NCBI RefSeq assembly: GCF_001704295.1
Contig: NZ_CP012334.1
Location: 5,158,084 to 5,222,083 of the forward strand
DNA: 64,000 bases
From: Bordetella sp. H567
GTDB taxonomy: Bacteria; Pseudomonadota; Gammaproteobacteria; Burkholderiales; Burkholderiaceae_B
Direction of reading: 5' to 3'
The position numbers and the translations under genes are program-made. Under the pieces are notes generated by a model. The model had not been told where the DNA came from. It saw only the letters and a list, made by a program, of their open reading frames with translations, and ran no database searches. Positions 9,032-17,761 of the stretch are shown in pieces. Each line of letters starts with the position of its first letter. Position 1 is the stretch's first letter.

Positions 9032-9685
9032 ATGTCCGTCCTTCACCACCACCACGCGATGATCATCGACGACGAACACCGGATCGCCGACCTGGATGCC
9101 TTGACGGCGCTCTACGGGCAACCCCAGGGCGCTTCCGTGCTGAAGGAAAGCGCCACGCTGCATCCGAACTATTGCGCCTTCATTCGCGCCGCACCCTTCG
9201 TGGCGCTGGCGACCACCGGCCCTGGCGGACTGGACGTATCGCCGCGCGGCGACGCGGCCGGCTTCGTGGAGATCCACGACGAAAGTACCCTGCTGCTGCC
9301 GGACCGGCGCGGAAACAACCGGGTGGACAGCCTGCGCAACATCATCGCCGATCCGCGCGTGGCCTTGCTGTTCCTGATTCCCGGCATCGGAGAAACGCTG
9401 CGGGTCAACGGCAGCGCGGCGATTTCGGTGGCGCCCACGCTACTCGATCGGTTTGCCATCGACGGCAAGCCACCGCGGTCGGTGCTGGTGGTGCGCGTGG
9501 ATACGGTGTTCTTTCAATGCTCGCGTGCGGTGGTCCGGTCCAGGCTGTGGGACCCTGCCACGCAGCTGCGGCGCGCGGCCCTGCCCAGTACGGGCAAGAT
9601 CCTGCGCGACCTGGTCGGCGACGGCTTCGATGGCGAACAGTACGATCGCGACCTGCCCGAGCGGGTCAAGAAAACGCTGTACTGA
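9032..9685 (+). CDS. Pyridoxamine 5'-phosphate oxidase-like FMN-binding protein
   Basis: Split-barrel flavoprotein-like product of 217 aa. Supporting motifs are the core AAPFVALATTGPGGLDVSPRGD, LLPDRRGNNRVDSLRN and DPRVALLFLIPG, typical of the PNPOx-like subfamily annotated as MSMEG_1061-type FMN-dependent proteins. The C-terminal part carries FFQCSRAVVRS. These proteins usually bind FMN or F420, and the substrate is unknown. The ATG at 9032 follows no clear Shine-Dalgarno. A second ATG at 9059 (MIIDDEHRI) would remove a His-rich N-terminus (HHHH) and is an equally good start. It diverges from the orphan gene. Confidence 0.75.
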   Translation: MSVLHHHHAMIIDDEHRIADLDALTALYGQPQGASVLKESATLHPNYCAFIRAAPFVALATTGPGGLDVSPRGDAAGFVEIHDESTLLLPDRRGNNRVDSLRNIIADPRVALLFLIPGIGETLRVNGSAAISVAPTLLDRFAIDGKPPRSVLVVRVDTVFFQCSRAVVRSRLWDPATQLRRAALPSTGKILRDLVGDGFDGEQYDRDLPERVKKTLY

Positions 9686-9709
9686 ATCGCGGCGCACGCC
9701 GTGCGGGCC

Positions 9710-10654
9710 TTAGCCCTGCGGCTGCCATCCCCGCACGAAGACATCGGCCGGCTGCCGCTTGCCGCCGGCCTTCTGCAACTCGAGCAAACGCAGGATGCCG
9801 TCGGCGGCGGCAATATCGATGCCGGTGGGCAGCGCCCGCAACACGGTGCCCGGCACCGCGGCCGATACGCCGGGCAAGGCCTGGGCGCGCCAGACCTTGA
9901 CGGGGTCGTCCAGGCCCGGCAAGCGCACCGTCGCGCCCGGCACCGGGTCGAAAGCCCGAACACGGCGAGCGAGGACATCCGCCGCCAGGGAAAAATCGAG
10001 GGCCGCTTCGGCCTTGTCCAACTTGGCCGCATAGGTGACGCCTTCGGCGGGCTGGGGCTTGCGCGCCAACTTGCCCGCCGGGACCGCGGCCAGGGCTTCA
10101 ACGATTGCCGCGGCGCCGGCGGCGGCCAGGGCGTCGTGCAGCGAAGCGGCGGTCTGTTCCTCGCCGATGGGAACCCGGCGTACCAGCAGCATGTCGCCGG
10201 TATCCAGGCCGGCATCCATCTGCATGATGGTCACGCCGGTCTCCGTATCGCCTGCCTCGATGGCGCGCTGGATGGGCGCCGCGCCGCGCCAGCGCGGTAA
10301 CAGGCTGGCGTGGATGTTCAGGCAGCCATGGGGCGGCAGGTCCAGCACCCACTGCGGCAGGATCAGTCCATACGCGGCGACCACCATGACATCCGGCGCG
10401 GCGGCCAACAACTGCTCGCGCGCCCGCGTGGCTTCTTCGGGATAACGGCCGTCCAGGCGCAGGCTGCGCGGCTGCTCGACCGGAATGCCGGCGGCCAGCG
10501 CCGCCTGCTTGACCGGGCTGGGCGTCAGCTTGAGCCCGCGTCCGGCAGGCCGGTCGGGCTGCGTCAGGACCAACGGAACCGTGTGCCCCCCGGCCAGGAT
10601 GGCTTCCAGCGCCAGGCGAGCGAAATCGGGCGTACCGGCAAAAACAACGCGCAT
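9710..10654 (-). CDS. fmt: Methionyl-tRNA formyltransferase
   Basis: Transfers the formyl group of 10-formyl-tetrahydrofolate to initiator Met-tRNA. The 314 aa match the family. The N-terminal formyltransferase domain carries the catalytic Asn113 and His115 in [12 protein letters not shown] and Asp151 in LDTGD. The C-terminal OB-like domain follows from about residue 205. The start was set at [11 protein letters not shown]. An in-frame start 33 bases upstream adds residues not seen in Fmt. It lies downstream of def on the same strand, the usual def-fmt pair, but a 227-bp gap holding a dispersed repeat separates them here. Confidence 0.95.
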   Translation of the reverse strand: MRVVFAGTPDFARLALEAILAGGHTVPLVLTQPDRPAGRGLKLTPSPVKQAALAAGIPVEQPRSLRLDGRYPEEATRAREQLLAAAPDVMVVAAYGLILPQWVLDLPPHGCLNIHASLLPRWRGAAPIQRAIEAGDTETGVTIMQMDAGLDTGDMLLVRRVPIGEEQTAASLHDALAAAGAAAIVEALAAVPAGKLARKPQPAEGVTYAAKLDKAEAALDFSLAADVLARRVRAFDPVPGATVRLPGLDDPVKVWRAQALPGVSAAVPGTVLRALPTGIDIAAADGILRLLELQKAGGKRQPADVFVRGWQPQG

Positions 10655-10775
10655 CGTGTCAGTTATCCATAAAGCTGCGGCCCGCAATCATCGCATGCAA
10701 GGCGGCAAGCCGGAGCAACAAGCCGGCAAAGCCCGTGCAGCGAAGCACACAGCGCGTCGGACCACCCTTCATCAC

Positions 10776-10881
10776 CGCAAGAAACAGATGTAGCCCGACC
10801 CGAGACGCGCCGGAGCCGGCTTTGCCGGGCCGGCTGCGTCGCCCCCTTGAGGGGGAAGCGCGCAAGCGCTTCGGGGGTGGG
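10776..10881. repeat. Dispersed double-hairpin repeat, copy A
   Basis: The element starts with CGCAAGAAACAG and ends with the core GCGTCGCCCCC...GGGGGTGGG (10836-10881). The core holds two stems: CCCCC-TTGA-GGGGG and a GC-rich palindrome around GAAGCGCGCAAGCGCTTC. It abuts the def stop codon, so on the minus strand it is the first sequence transcribed after def. Related copies are at 22149, 22212, 22321, 28654 and 28745. Confidence 0.75.
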
Positions 10882-11388
10882 CTAAACCCCCTCGCGTTCG
10901 GCCTTGCGCAGCTTGGTCTTGATGCGGTTCTGCTTGAGGGGCGACAGGTACTCGACGAATACCTTGCCATCCAGGTGATCCAGTTCGTGTTGCACGCAGA
11001 CGGCCAGCAAGCCTTCGGCTTCGCGTTCGTAGGGCTTGCCGTCGACGTCCAGTGCCTTGAAGCGAATGCGCGCCGCGCGTTCCACTTCGTCGTAGACGCC
11101 GGGCACGGACAGGCAGCCTTCTTCGTAGGTTTGCCTTTCCTCGCTCTTCCAGGTGATTTCCGGATTGATCAGCACCAGCAGCTGGTTGCCTTCTTCGGAC
11201 ACATCGATGACGACGACGCGTTCATGCACGTCGACCTGGGTGGCGGCCAGGCCGACGCCCGGCGCGTCGTACATGGTATCGGCCATGTCGCGGACCAGCC
11301 GGCGGATACGGTCGTCCACTTCCGCCACCGGCTTGGCCTTGATGTGCAAACGCGGATTGGGATAGTGAAGGATGTTGAGCAAAGCCAT
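10882..11388 (-). CDS. def: Peptide deformylase
   Basis: Removes the N-formyl group from nascent proteins using a metal ion. The 168-aa product has all three family motifs: GVGLAATQ (residues 44-51), EGCLSVP with Cys92, and QHELDHL (133-139) whose two His residues and Glu135 form the metal and catalytic site. The start is [14 protein letters not shown]. Longer readings upstream are random sequence. It pairs with fmt downstream and diverges from dprA, an arrangement common in proteobacteria. Confidence 0.95.
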   Translation of the reverse strand: MALLNILHYPNPRLHIKAKPVAEVDDRIRRLVRDMADTMYDAPGVGLAATQVDVHERVVVIDVSEEGNQLLVLINPEITWKSEERQTYEEGCLSVPGVYDEVERAARIRFKALDVDGKPYEREAEGLLAVCVQHELDHLDGKVFVEYLSPLKQNRIKTKLRKAEREGV

Positions 11389-11467
11389 GGAAAGCGGCGG
11401 ATCCCGCCATCGCATACGTGCGGGCGGGAAGCATCGGTAAGGGTTGGGAATACCATCATGATAATTC

Positions 11468-11481
11468 ATCAAGCGCTTGAT
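11468..11481. promoter_or_regulatory. 14-bp perfect palindrome in the def/dprA divergent promoter
   Basis: ATCAAGCGCTTGAT reads the same on both strands and sits in the AT-rich gap between the diverging genes, near TATCAT-like -10 sequences for def. It could be a dimer operator. Its half sites are in the opposite order to an FNR box (TTGAT-N4-ATCAA), so FNR is unlikely. Function is inferred from position and symmetry only. Confidence 0.4.
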
Positions 11482-11580
11482 TTCTAATAGTTTCCCGCTA
11501 AGGATGGTATAGGGGGACGGCACGCGCGTTCCCGTCACTGCTCCCCTGTCCGGCGGGCGCGATCGTGCGACACTGCCGAC

Positions 11581-12783
11581 ATGCCTCTGGACCATACCCA
11601 CGACGAACTGGCCGCCTGGCTGCGGCTTTCCCTGGAGCCCGAACTGGGCCTGATCGGCGCCATCGGCCTGCTGCGCGCGGCCGGCTTGCCTGAAGAGATC
11701 TATGCCATGGGCGCGGGTGCTCTGGCGCGCCACGTCCCCACGGAGCTGGCCCGCCAGCTGGCGGCGGCGCCCGCGCCCGGCACGGCGGCGCTGATCGACG
11801 ATGCGCTGCGATGGGTGGAAGGGGCCGATTGCCATATCCTTACCCTGGCGGATCCACGCTACCCCCCGGCCTTGCTGGCCACGGCGGATCCGCCCCTGCT
11901 GCTTTACGTGCGCGGCGATCCGGCGTACCTGGCGGGCCCCGCGCTGGCGGTGGTGGGTGCGCGCAGCGCCACGGCCGCAGGCATGGAAAACGCGCGCGCC
12001 TTCGCGCGCTTCCTGGCCCAGCATGGCTGGTGCATCGTCAGCGGCCTGGCGCAGGGCATCGATGCGGCGGCCCACGAAGGCGCCCTGGACGCCGGGTCGC
12101 GCGGCGCCGGCACGGTCGCCGTCATGGGCACGGGAATCGACCGGGTCTATCCGCCCCGGCATGTCGAATTGGCCCACCGCATCGCGGCGCAGGGAGCGCT
12201 GGTGTCGGAACTACCGCTGGGCAGCCCCGCGCTGCGCGGCCACTTTCCCCGCCGCAATCGACTGGTCGCGGGGCTGGCGCGCGGCGTCCTGGTCGTGGAA
12301 GCCGCGCGCCAGAGCGGTTCGCTCATCACTGCCCGCCTGGCGGCCGAAAACGGCCGTGAAGTGTTCGCCATTCCCGGCTCCATCCATTCCCCCTTGTCGC
12401 GCGGTTGCCATGCGCTGATCCGGCAAGGCGCCAAACTGGTGGAAACCGCCCGCGACATCACGGACGAATTGGGCAGTGCGGCCGTGCCGCCCAGGACGGC
12501 GGCGGGCGTGGAGGACGACAGCGCCGCGCGGGATACTCCCGCCGGGTCCGATGCCGCCGGCACGCCGGACAACGCGGCCCCGGCGGACGCTGGCGACGAT
12601 CCCGTGCTGGCCGCCCTGGGGCACGACCCCGTCCATTTGGATACCCTCCTGGCGCGCACCGGCCTGGACAGCCCGGCGCTGGGCGCCCGCCTGCTGGCGC
12701 TCGAATTGGCGGGCGTGATCGCCCGGCTGGATGGAGGTCGGTTCCAGCGTTTGGCGGGAGCGCGGCGCGCCGCCACCGGCTAA
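11581..12783 (+). CDS. dprA: DNA processing protein DprA/Smf
   Basis: Loads RecA on incoming single-stranded DNA during natural transformation. The product has 400 aa. It has an N-terminal SAM-like region, then the Rossmann-like SMF domain from about residue 105 to 300, with [38 protein letters not shown] and [18 protein letters not shown]. An Ala/Asp-rich linker follows, then a winged-helix C-terminal domain ([26 protein letters not shown]). No strong Shine-Dalgarno stands before the ATG. The Ala-Asp linker is long but in frame. Presence of dprA alone does not show that the strain is competent. Confidence 0.92.
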   Translation: MPLDHTHDELAAWLRLSLEPELGLIGAIGLLRAAGLPEEIYAMGAGALARHVPTELARQLAAAPAPGTAALIDDALRWVEGADCHILTLADPRYPPALLATADPPLLLYVRGDPAYLAGPALAVVGARSATAAGMENARAFARFLAQHGWCIVSGLAQGIDAAAHEGALDAGSRGAGTVAVMGTGIDRVYPPRHVELAHRIAAQGALVSELPLGSPALRGHFPRRNRLVAGLARGVLVVEAARQSGSLITARLAAENGREVFAIPGSIHSPLSRGCHALIRQGAKLVETARDITDELGSAAVPPRTAAGVEDDSAARDTPAGSDAAGTPDNAAPADAGDDPVLAALGHDPVHLDTLLARTGLDSPALGARLLALELAGVIARLDGGRFQRLAGARRAATG

Positions 12784-12822
12784 TATCCGGCTATATCGCC
12801 GCATTCAGTCCAGGAATACGCC

Positions 12823-13731
12823 ATGTCTTCCCCTACCCGCGTCAAGATCGTCGAAGTATCCCCGCGCGACGGCCTGCAGAACGAAAAAGAATTCATCCCG
12901 ACGGATGTGAAAATCGAGTTGGTGAACCGGCTTGCCGACGCAGGCTTTCCCAATATCGAAGCGACGTCGTTCGTTTCGCCCAAATGGGTGCCGCAGATGG
13001 CGGACGCGGCCCAGGTCATGGCCGGCATCTCGCGCAAGCCGGACGTCATCTATTCCGTCCTGACCCCCAACATGAAGGGCTTCGAAGCGGCGCGCGACGC
13101 AGGGGCCGGCGAAGTCGTGATCTTCGGCGCCGCCAGCGAAGCGTTTTCCCAGAAGAACATCAACTGCTCGATCGCCGAATCGGTCGCACGCTTCGAACCG
13201 GTGGCCGCCGCGGCCAAGGCGGCCGGCCTGCGGCTGCGCGGCTCCATCAGCTGCGCGCTGGGCTGCCCGTACCAGGGCGAGGTGCCGGTGGAATCCGTGG
13301 TCGACGTGGCGCGGCGCTACCTGGCCCTGGGCTGCGACGAAATCGACGTGGCCGACACCATCGGCGTGGGTACGCCCAAGCGCGTGCGCCAGGTCATGGG
13401 CGCGGTCACCGCGGTGGTGGATCCCACGCGCGTGTCCGGGCATTTCCACGACACCTACGGCCAGGCGCTGGCCAACATCCTGGCCGCGCTGGACAGCGGC
13501 ATCGCGATCTTCCATACCTCGGTCGCGGGACTGGGCGGCTGTCCCTATGCCAAGGGCGCGACGGGCAATGTGGCCACCGAGGACGTGCTGTATCTGCTGC
13601 GGGGACTGGACATCGATACCGGCATCGACTTCGATGCCGTGGTGGATATCGGCCAGTGGATGTCCGGCCATCTGCATCGCAAGTCTTCCAGCCGCGCCGG
13701 CAATGCCGTCGCGGCCAAGCGGGCGGCCTAG
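12823..13731 (+). CDS. Hydroxymethylglutaryl-CoA lyase
   Basis: TIM-barrel enzyme that cleaves 3-hydroxy-3-methylglutaryl-CoA to acetyl-CoA and acetoacetate, last step of leucine breakdown. Conserved residues are clear: VSPRDGLQNE with Arg15 and Asp16, the metal ligands His207 and His209 in HFHDTYGQAL, and the signature GLGGCPYAKGATGNVATED with Cys240. The length of 302 aa is standard. No other leucine-degradation gene is adjacent. It is followed after 43 bp by a small membrane-protein gene on the same strand. Confidence 0.93.
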   Translation: MSSPTRVKIVEVSPRDGLQNEKEFIPTDVKIELVNRLADAGFPNIEATSFVSPKWVPQMADAAQVMAGISRKPDVIYSVLTPNMKGFEAARDAGAGEVVIFGAASEAFSQKNINCSIAESVARFEPVAAAAKAAGLRLRGSISCALGCPYQGEVPVESVVDVARRYLALGCDEIDVADTIGVGTPKRVRQVMGAVTAVVDPTRVSGHFHDTYGQALANILAALDSGIAIFHTSVAGLGGCPYAKGATGNVATEDVLYLLRGLDIDTGIDFDAVVDIGQWMSGHLHRKSSSRAGNAVAAKRAA

Positions 13732-13774
13732 AGCCGCCTCCGACAGCCCCGCCGAGGCGCCGACGCGCATTCCC

Positions 13775-14266
13775 ATGAACCGCCCCGCCGAGCCGCCGCC
13801 CTATATCCCGCTTGCCGCGCTATTGCAGGAGATCGGCCCCCTGCCGCTGAGCGGCCAGGCCTGGCCCGACTGGGTGAAAATCCTCGCGTGGGTGCTGCTG
13901 GCCGCGCTGGGCTGGGAAATCGTCACGACCATCATCCGGCTATACAGCGGCAGCCTGAATCCGCTTCTGCTCGGCGGCGTGCTGGTGTGCTTCCTGGCGC
14001 TGGCGGTGGTGGCCTGGTTCATGCAGACCTCGATCACGACGATCGACAACGGCGGACTGCGGCAGACCTGGCTGACGCGGCGCGAAATCGCCTGGGAGGA
14101 CATCCATAGCGCGCGCTTCGTGCCCCTGGTGTTCTCCAAGCGCCTGCTGGTGATCAGCCGCGCCGGACGGCCCGTGGTGTTCCAGGGCGGCACGCGCGAG
14201 CTGGAACGGGCATTCATGCATATCGCGGCGACCTACCAGGGCAAGCCGCCGCCCCCGGGCGCGTGA
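13775..14266 (+). CDS. Small membrane protein with PH-like tail, unknown function
   Basis: The 163-residue product has two membrane helices, at about residues 30-46 (ILAWVLLAALGWEIV) and 60-80 (LLLGGVLVCFLALAVVAWF). A soluble tail follows (ITTIDNGGLRQTWLTRREIAWEDIHSARF) that resembles the bacterial PH-like domains of YdbT/YvbH-type proteins. The start is the ATG of MNRPAEPPPYIP, 43 bp after the lyase stop; an overlapping longer frame inside the lyase gene is not supported. Likely co-transcribed with the lyase, but no functional link is evident. Confidence 0.6.
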   Translation: MNRPAEPPPYIPLAALLQEIGPLPLSGQAWPDWVKILAWVLLAALGWEIVTTIIRLYSGSLNPLLLGGVLVCFLALAVVAWFMQTSITTIDNGGLRQTWLTRREIAWEDIHSARFVPLVFSKRLLVISRAGRPVVFQGGTRELERAFMHIAATYQGKPPPPGA

Positions 14267-14329
14267 TAGCCGGGTGCCGGCGCCGACATCGCGGATGCGT
14301 GCCGGCACCACAACCGGCATCCTGATGAT

Positions 14330-14368
14330 CGCCGCCTGATCAACCAGGCGGCGGCCCTGCCGCCTGGT
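14330..14368. terminator. Two mutually exclusive hairpins between convergent genes
   Basis: Stem 1 is CGCCGCCTG (14330-14338) with CAGGCGGCG (14345-14353). Stem 2 is ACCAGGCGGC (14343-14352) with GCCGCCTGGT (14359-14368). Both are perfect and they compete for the same middle strand. The site lies between the small membrane-protein gene and the aapJ-like gene, which converge. A bidirectional transcription stop is the simple reading, although no T-run follows. Confidence 0.5.
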
Positions 14369-14383
14369 GTCCGGACGCGGGAA

Positions 14384-15409
14384 TCAGCGGATCGGCAGCG
14401 CGTACATCAACCCGCCCTTGTTCCACTGCGCGTTCAGCCCGCGCTGCAATTTCAGCGGACTGCCCTGTCCCACGTTGCGCTCGAAGCTCTCGCCGTAATT
14501 GCCTACCCGCTTGACGATGTTGTAGGCCCAGTCTTCGCCCAGCCCCATGTTGCTGCCGGCACCCGCGGTCACGCCCAGGATGCGCTTGACATTGGGATTG
14601 GTGCTGCTGGACTTCAGTTCATCGACGTTGGCCGACGTAATGCCGTATTCCTCGGCTTCGATCATCGCCGACAGCGACCACGAAACGATGTTCAGCCAGT
14701 TGTCGTCGCCCTTGCGCACGAAGGGGCCCAGCGGCTCCTTGGAAATGATTTCCGGCAGCACCACATAATCGTCGGGATTGTGCAGCTTGGAAATGCGAAT
14801 CGACGCCAGCCCGGATGCATCCGTGCTGAACACATCACAGCGGCCCGCTGCGAATGCGTTGACGACTTCGTTGAACTGCTCGATGACGACCGGCTTGTAC
14901 TCGACGTGATTGGCGCGCGCCCAATCGGCCAGCGTGTTTTCGTTCGACGTTCCGGCCTGCAGGCAGATCGTGGCGCCATTCAGTTCCTTGGCGCTCTTCA
15001 CTCCCAGCGATTTGGGCACCATGAAGCCCTGCCCGTCATAGAAGTTGACGCCGGCATGGATGATGCCCAGTGCCGTATCGCGCTGCTGCGTGACGGTGGT
15101 GTTGCGCGCCAGCAGGTCGATTTCGCCCGATTGCAGCGCGGTGAAACGCTGTTGGGCATCCAGCGGCACGATCTTGGTCTTGTTGGCGTCGCCCAGCACG
15201 GCCGCGGCGACGGCGCGGCACAGGTCCACGTCCAGGCCATGCCATACGCCCTGGGCGTCCGGCGCCGAAAAACCGGCGAAACCGGTCGTCGTACCGCACA
15301 ACAGCACGCCGCGCTGGCGTACCGTGTCCAGGGTGGCGGCGTGCACCGCCTGTCCGGCGATGGCCAACAGGACGGCACCGATGAATGCCTTGATAAGCTT
15401 GATACGCAT
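14384..15409 (-). CDS. General L-amino acid ABC transporter substrate-binding protein (AapJ-like)
   Basis: Periplasmic binding protein of 341 aa, matching AapJ/BztA of general amino-acid uptake systems in length and motifs. The signal peptide ends near VHAA (residue 24). Then follow LDTVRQRGVLLCGTTTGFAGFSAPD, DLLARNTTVTQQRD and LQAGTSNENTLADW, hallmarks of this subgroup of the family 3 binding proteins. GGAAACCCC precedes the ATG. Its permease and ATPase genes (aapQMP) are not adjacent, so it either works with a distant transporter or is an orphan receptor. It is separated by 194 bp from the PaaK-like gene upstream on the same strand. Confidence 0.85.
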   Translation of the reverse strand: MRIKLIKAFIGAVLLAIAGQAVHAATLDTVRQRGVLLCGTTTGFAGFSAPDAQGVWHGLDVDLCRAVAAAVLGDANKTKIVPLDAQQRFTALQSGEIDLLARNTTVTQQRDTALGIIHAGVNFYDGQGFMVPKSLGVKSAKELNGATICLQAGTSNENTLADWARANHVEYKPVVIEQFNEVVNAFAAGRCDVFSTDASGLASIRISKLHNPDDYVVLPEIISKEPLGPFVRKGDDNWLNIVSWSLSAMIEAEEYGITSANVDELKSSSTNPNVKRILGVTAGAGSNMGLGEDWAYNIVKRVGNYGESFERNVGQGSPLKLQRGLNAQWNKGGLMYALPIR

Positions 15410-15603
15410 GGGGTTTCCTTCTTCGAGTCGATGCGCGCGGCCCCTGCCCATGGAGCCGCTGGGCGCAAAGCTTAACGCGCCGGCGTGGGTCGGGGAAATC
15501 ACAAGCTTATAACCGCCCCGGGAACGGGTCGCGTCCAGCCCGCTTTCCGCGCAGCGCGCGGGCATCGAGGGCAGGCGCGGCAAGCGGCCGGCGGTTCCCC
15601 GCA

Positions 15604-16875
15604 TCAACGGTAGTCGCGCCTGTCCTCGATGACCTTGCCGTCGTTGGGCAGGCTGCCCGGCGCGCACAGGACGACGTCGGCGCGCAGCTTGGCGACGTCG
15701 CGTACCGAGCGGGCGATGGCCTCGGCCAGGCCGGGCGGCGCGCCGGCGGCCTCGACGTGCAGCGTCATCGTGTCCTCGCCCACCGCGCCGCCCACGACCA
15801 GCCTGGCGCGCGCGGCTTCGGGATGGCGGCGCAGGATGTCGGCGATTTGGGGGGGATGCACGAACAGGCCGCGCACCTTGGTGGCCTGGTCCGCCCTGCC
15901 CATCCAGCCGCGGATGCGCGTATTGGTGCGGCCACAGGGCGACATCCCGGGAAGCACCGCCGACAGGTCGCCGGTGCCGAAGCGCACCAGCGGATAGTCC
16001 GGGTTCAGCGTGGTGACGACCACTTCGCCGACCTCGCCTTCCTGCACGGGATCGCCCGTGCCGGGACGCACGATTTCGACGATGATGTCCTCGCCCAGCA
16101 CCAGGCCTTCGCGGGCCGGGGTTTCGTAGGCGATCAGCCCCAGGTCGGCGCTGCCATAGGCCTGGTAGCCGTCGACCCCGCGCGCCGACAGGCTGTCGCG
16201 CAAGGCGGGTGGAAAGGCCTCGCCCGATACCAGCGCATGGCGCAGCGAAGGCAGCGGCATGCCCAGTTCCTCGGCCTTCTCCAGGATGATCTTCAGGAAG
16301 CTGGGCGTGCCGGTGTAGGCCGACGGCGCCAGGTCGCTGATCGCGCGCACCTGCTGCTCGCTCTGCCCCGTTCCCCCGGGGAACACCGTGCAGCCGAGCG
16401 CATGCGCAGCGGTTTCCATCATCGAGCCGGCCGGGGTGAAGTGATACGAGAAGCAGTTGTAGACCAGTTGCCCGCCCCGGATACCGGCGGCGTACAGGGC
16501 TCGCGCGAAGCGCCAATAATCGCGCCGCGCGCTTTCCGGTTCGTAGATGGGGCCGGGCGAGGCAAAGACCCGCAGCGCCTGTCCCCATCCCACCGCGGCG
16601 TACCCGCCCATGGCCTTGGCCGCGCCGGCCGGCGCCGGGCTGTCCCGGCTGGCCTGCTGGCGCGCCAGCAGGTCGGCCTTGCGCAGCACCGGCAAGGCAG
16701 CCAGTGCGTCGCGCGACACGATCCGCGCGGGGTCCACGCCAGCCAGCTGATCGGCGATCGCCGGTGCGCGCGCGATCGCCTGGGCGATGGCATGCGGCAG
16801 CGCGGCCATCAGGGACGCTTCACGCGCCGGCGCGGGCCGCGTTTCCAGCGCGTCGAAGTACGGGGACTCGGACAT
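15604..16875 (-). CDS. Phenylacetate-CoA ligase-like AMP-forming enzyme
   Basis: ANL-superfamily enzyme of 423 aa, the size of PaaK-type ligases. Seen are the adenylate-binding YGSADLGLIAYE, the RFGTGDLSAVLPG hinge region and a C-terminal lobe ending in GKVIEDRRDYR. By family it activates an aryl or short acyl carboxylate to the CoA thioester with ATP. Start: MSESPYFDAL, with GGAG 6 bases upstream; the longer frame is unsupported. It is the last gene of the first Liv cluster, 28 bp after livF. Its job is therefore probably to activate whatever that transporter brings in. Phenylacetate itself is not implied, since no paa genes are present. Confidence 0.8.
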   Translation of the reverse strand: MSESPYFDALETRPAPAREASLMAALPHAIAQAIARAPAIADQLAGVDPARIVSRDALAALPVLRKADLLARQQASRDSPAPAGAAKAMGGYAAVGWGQALRVFASPGPIYEPESARRDYWRFARALYAAGIRGGQLVYNCFSYHFTPAGSMMETAAHALGCTVFPGGTGQSEQQVRAISDLAPSAYTGTPSFLKIILEKAEELGMPLPSLRHALVSGEAFPPALRDSLSARGVDGYQAYGSADLGLIAYETPAREGLVLGEDIIVEIVRPGTGDPVQEGEVGEVVVTTLNPDYPLVRFGTGDLSAVLPGMSPCGRTNTRIRGWMGRADQATKVRGLFVHPPQIADILRRHPEAARARLVVGGAVGEDTMTLHVEAAGAPPGLAEAIARSVRDVAKLRADVVLCAPGSLPNDGKVIEDRRDYR

Positions 16876-16903
16876 GGCGATCTCCAAGAGGCCGATGGTG
16901 CGC

Positions 16904-17734
16904 CTACGCCAGCCACCGTTTGCGGCGGCGATAGAACTTGGTGTCGCGGAAGCTGCGCCGCGCACCGCTGGATATTCCCAGGTAGAACTCCTTGACGTCT
17001 TCGTTGCTGCCCAGCGCGGCGGCGTCGCCATCCATCACCACCCTGCCGTTCTCCAGGATGTAGCCGTAGTCCGCATAGCGCAGCGCGATATTGGTGTTCT
17101 GCTCGGCCAGCAGGAAGCTGACGCCTTCGCGCTGGTTCAGGTCGCGCACGATCTGGAAGATTTCCTCGACGATCTGCGGCGCCAGGCCCATGGACGGTTC
17201 GTCCAGCAGGATCATCGCGGGGCTGGCCATCAGCGCGCGCCCGATGGCCGTCATCTGCTGCTCCCCGCCCGACGTATAGCCCGCCTGGCTGCCGCGCCGC
17301 TGCTTCAGGCGCGGGAAGTACTGGTACACCCGTTCCAGCGCCATACCGGTCTCGGCCCGCCCCAGCCTGCGCGTGTAGGCGCCGGTCAGCAGGTTTTCCT
17401 CCACCGTGAGGTGCGCGAAGCAATGGCGGCCTTCCATGACCTGCACCACGCCACGCCGCACCAGGTCCGCCGGCGACAGGCGATCCACGCGTTCGCCGCG
17501 ATAGCGGATGCTTCCCTTGGTCACCTCGCCGCGTTCGCCGCGCAGCAGGTTGGACACCGCGCGCAAGGTCGTCGTCTTGCCCGCGCCGTTGGCGCCCAGC
17601 AGCGCCACGACGCGGCCTTCGGGCACGCACAGCGATACCCCCTTCAGCACGAGGATGACATGGTTGTAGATCACCTCGATGCCGTTGACGTCCAGCAGGA
17701 CATCGGGCGCCACGGCGGCGAGCTGCGCGTTCAT
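16904..17734 (-). CDS. livF: Liv-type ABC transporter ATP-binding protein LivF (cluster 1)
   Basis: ATPase of 276 aa. Walker A is GANGAGKT at residues 47-54, Walker B is MILLDEPSMGLAP, and the signature is TSGGEQQ in place of the usual LSGGQ. The His loop position holds Gln (LAEQNTN), normal for LivF. It has a C-terminal extension of about 25 basic residues (FRDTKFYRRRKRWLA) that ordinary LivF lacks. GAGGAGGG precedes the ATG. It follows the binding-protein gene by 27 bp and is followed by the PaaK-like ligase. Confidence 0.88.
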   Translation of the reverse strand: MNAQLAAVAPDVLLDVNGIEVIYNHVILVLKGVSLCVPEGRVVALLGANGAGKTTTLRAVSNLLRGERGEVTKGSIRYRGERVDRLSPADLVRRGVVQVMEGRHCFAHLTVEENLLTGAYTRRLGRAETGMALERVYQYFPRLKQRRGSQAGYTSGGEQQMTAIGRALMASPAMILLDEPSMGLAPQIVEEIFQIVRDLNQREGVSFLLAEQNTNIALRYADYGYILENGRVVMDGDAAALGSNEDVKEFYLGISSGARRSFRDTKFYRRRKRWLA

Positions 17735-17761
17735 TGTTGTACCCTCCTCTTTCCGATCAAC

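Noticed and set aside
11468-11481. FNR box
   Set aside because: The half sites are in the order ATCAA..TTGAT, the reverse of the FNR consensus TTGAT-N4-ATCAA.
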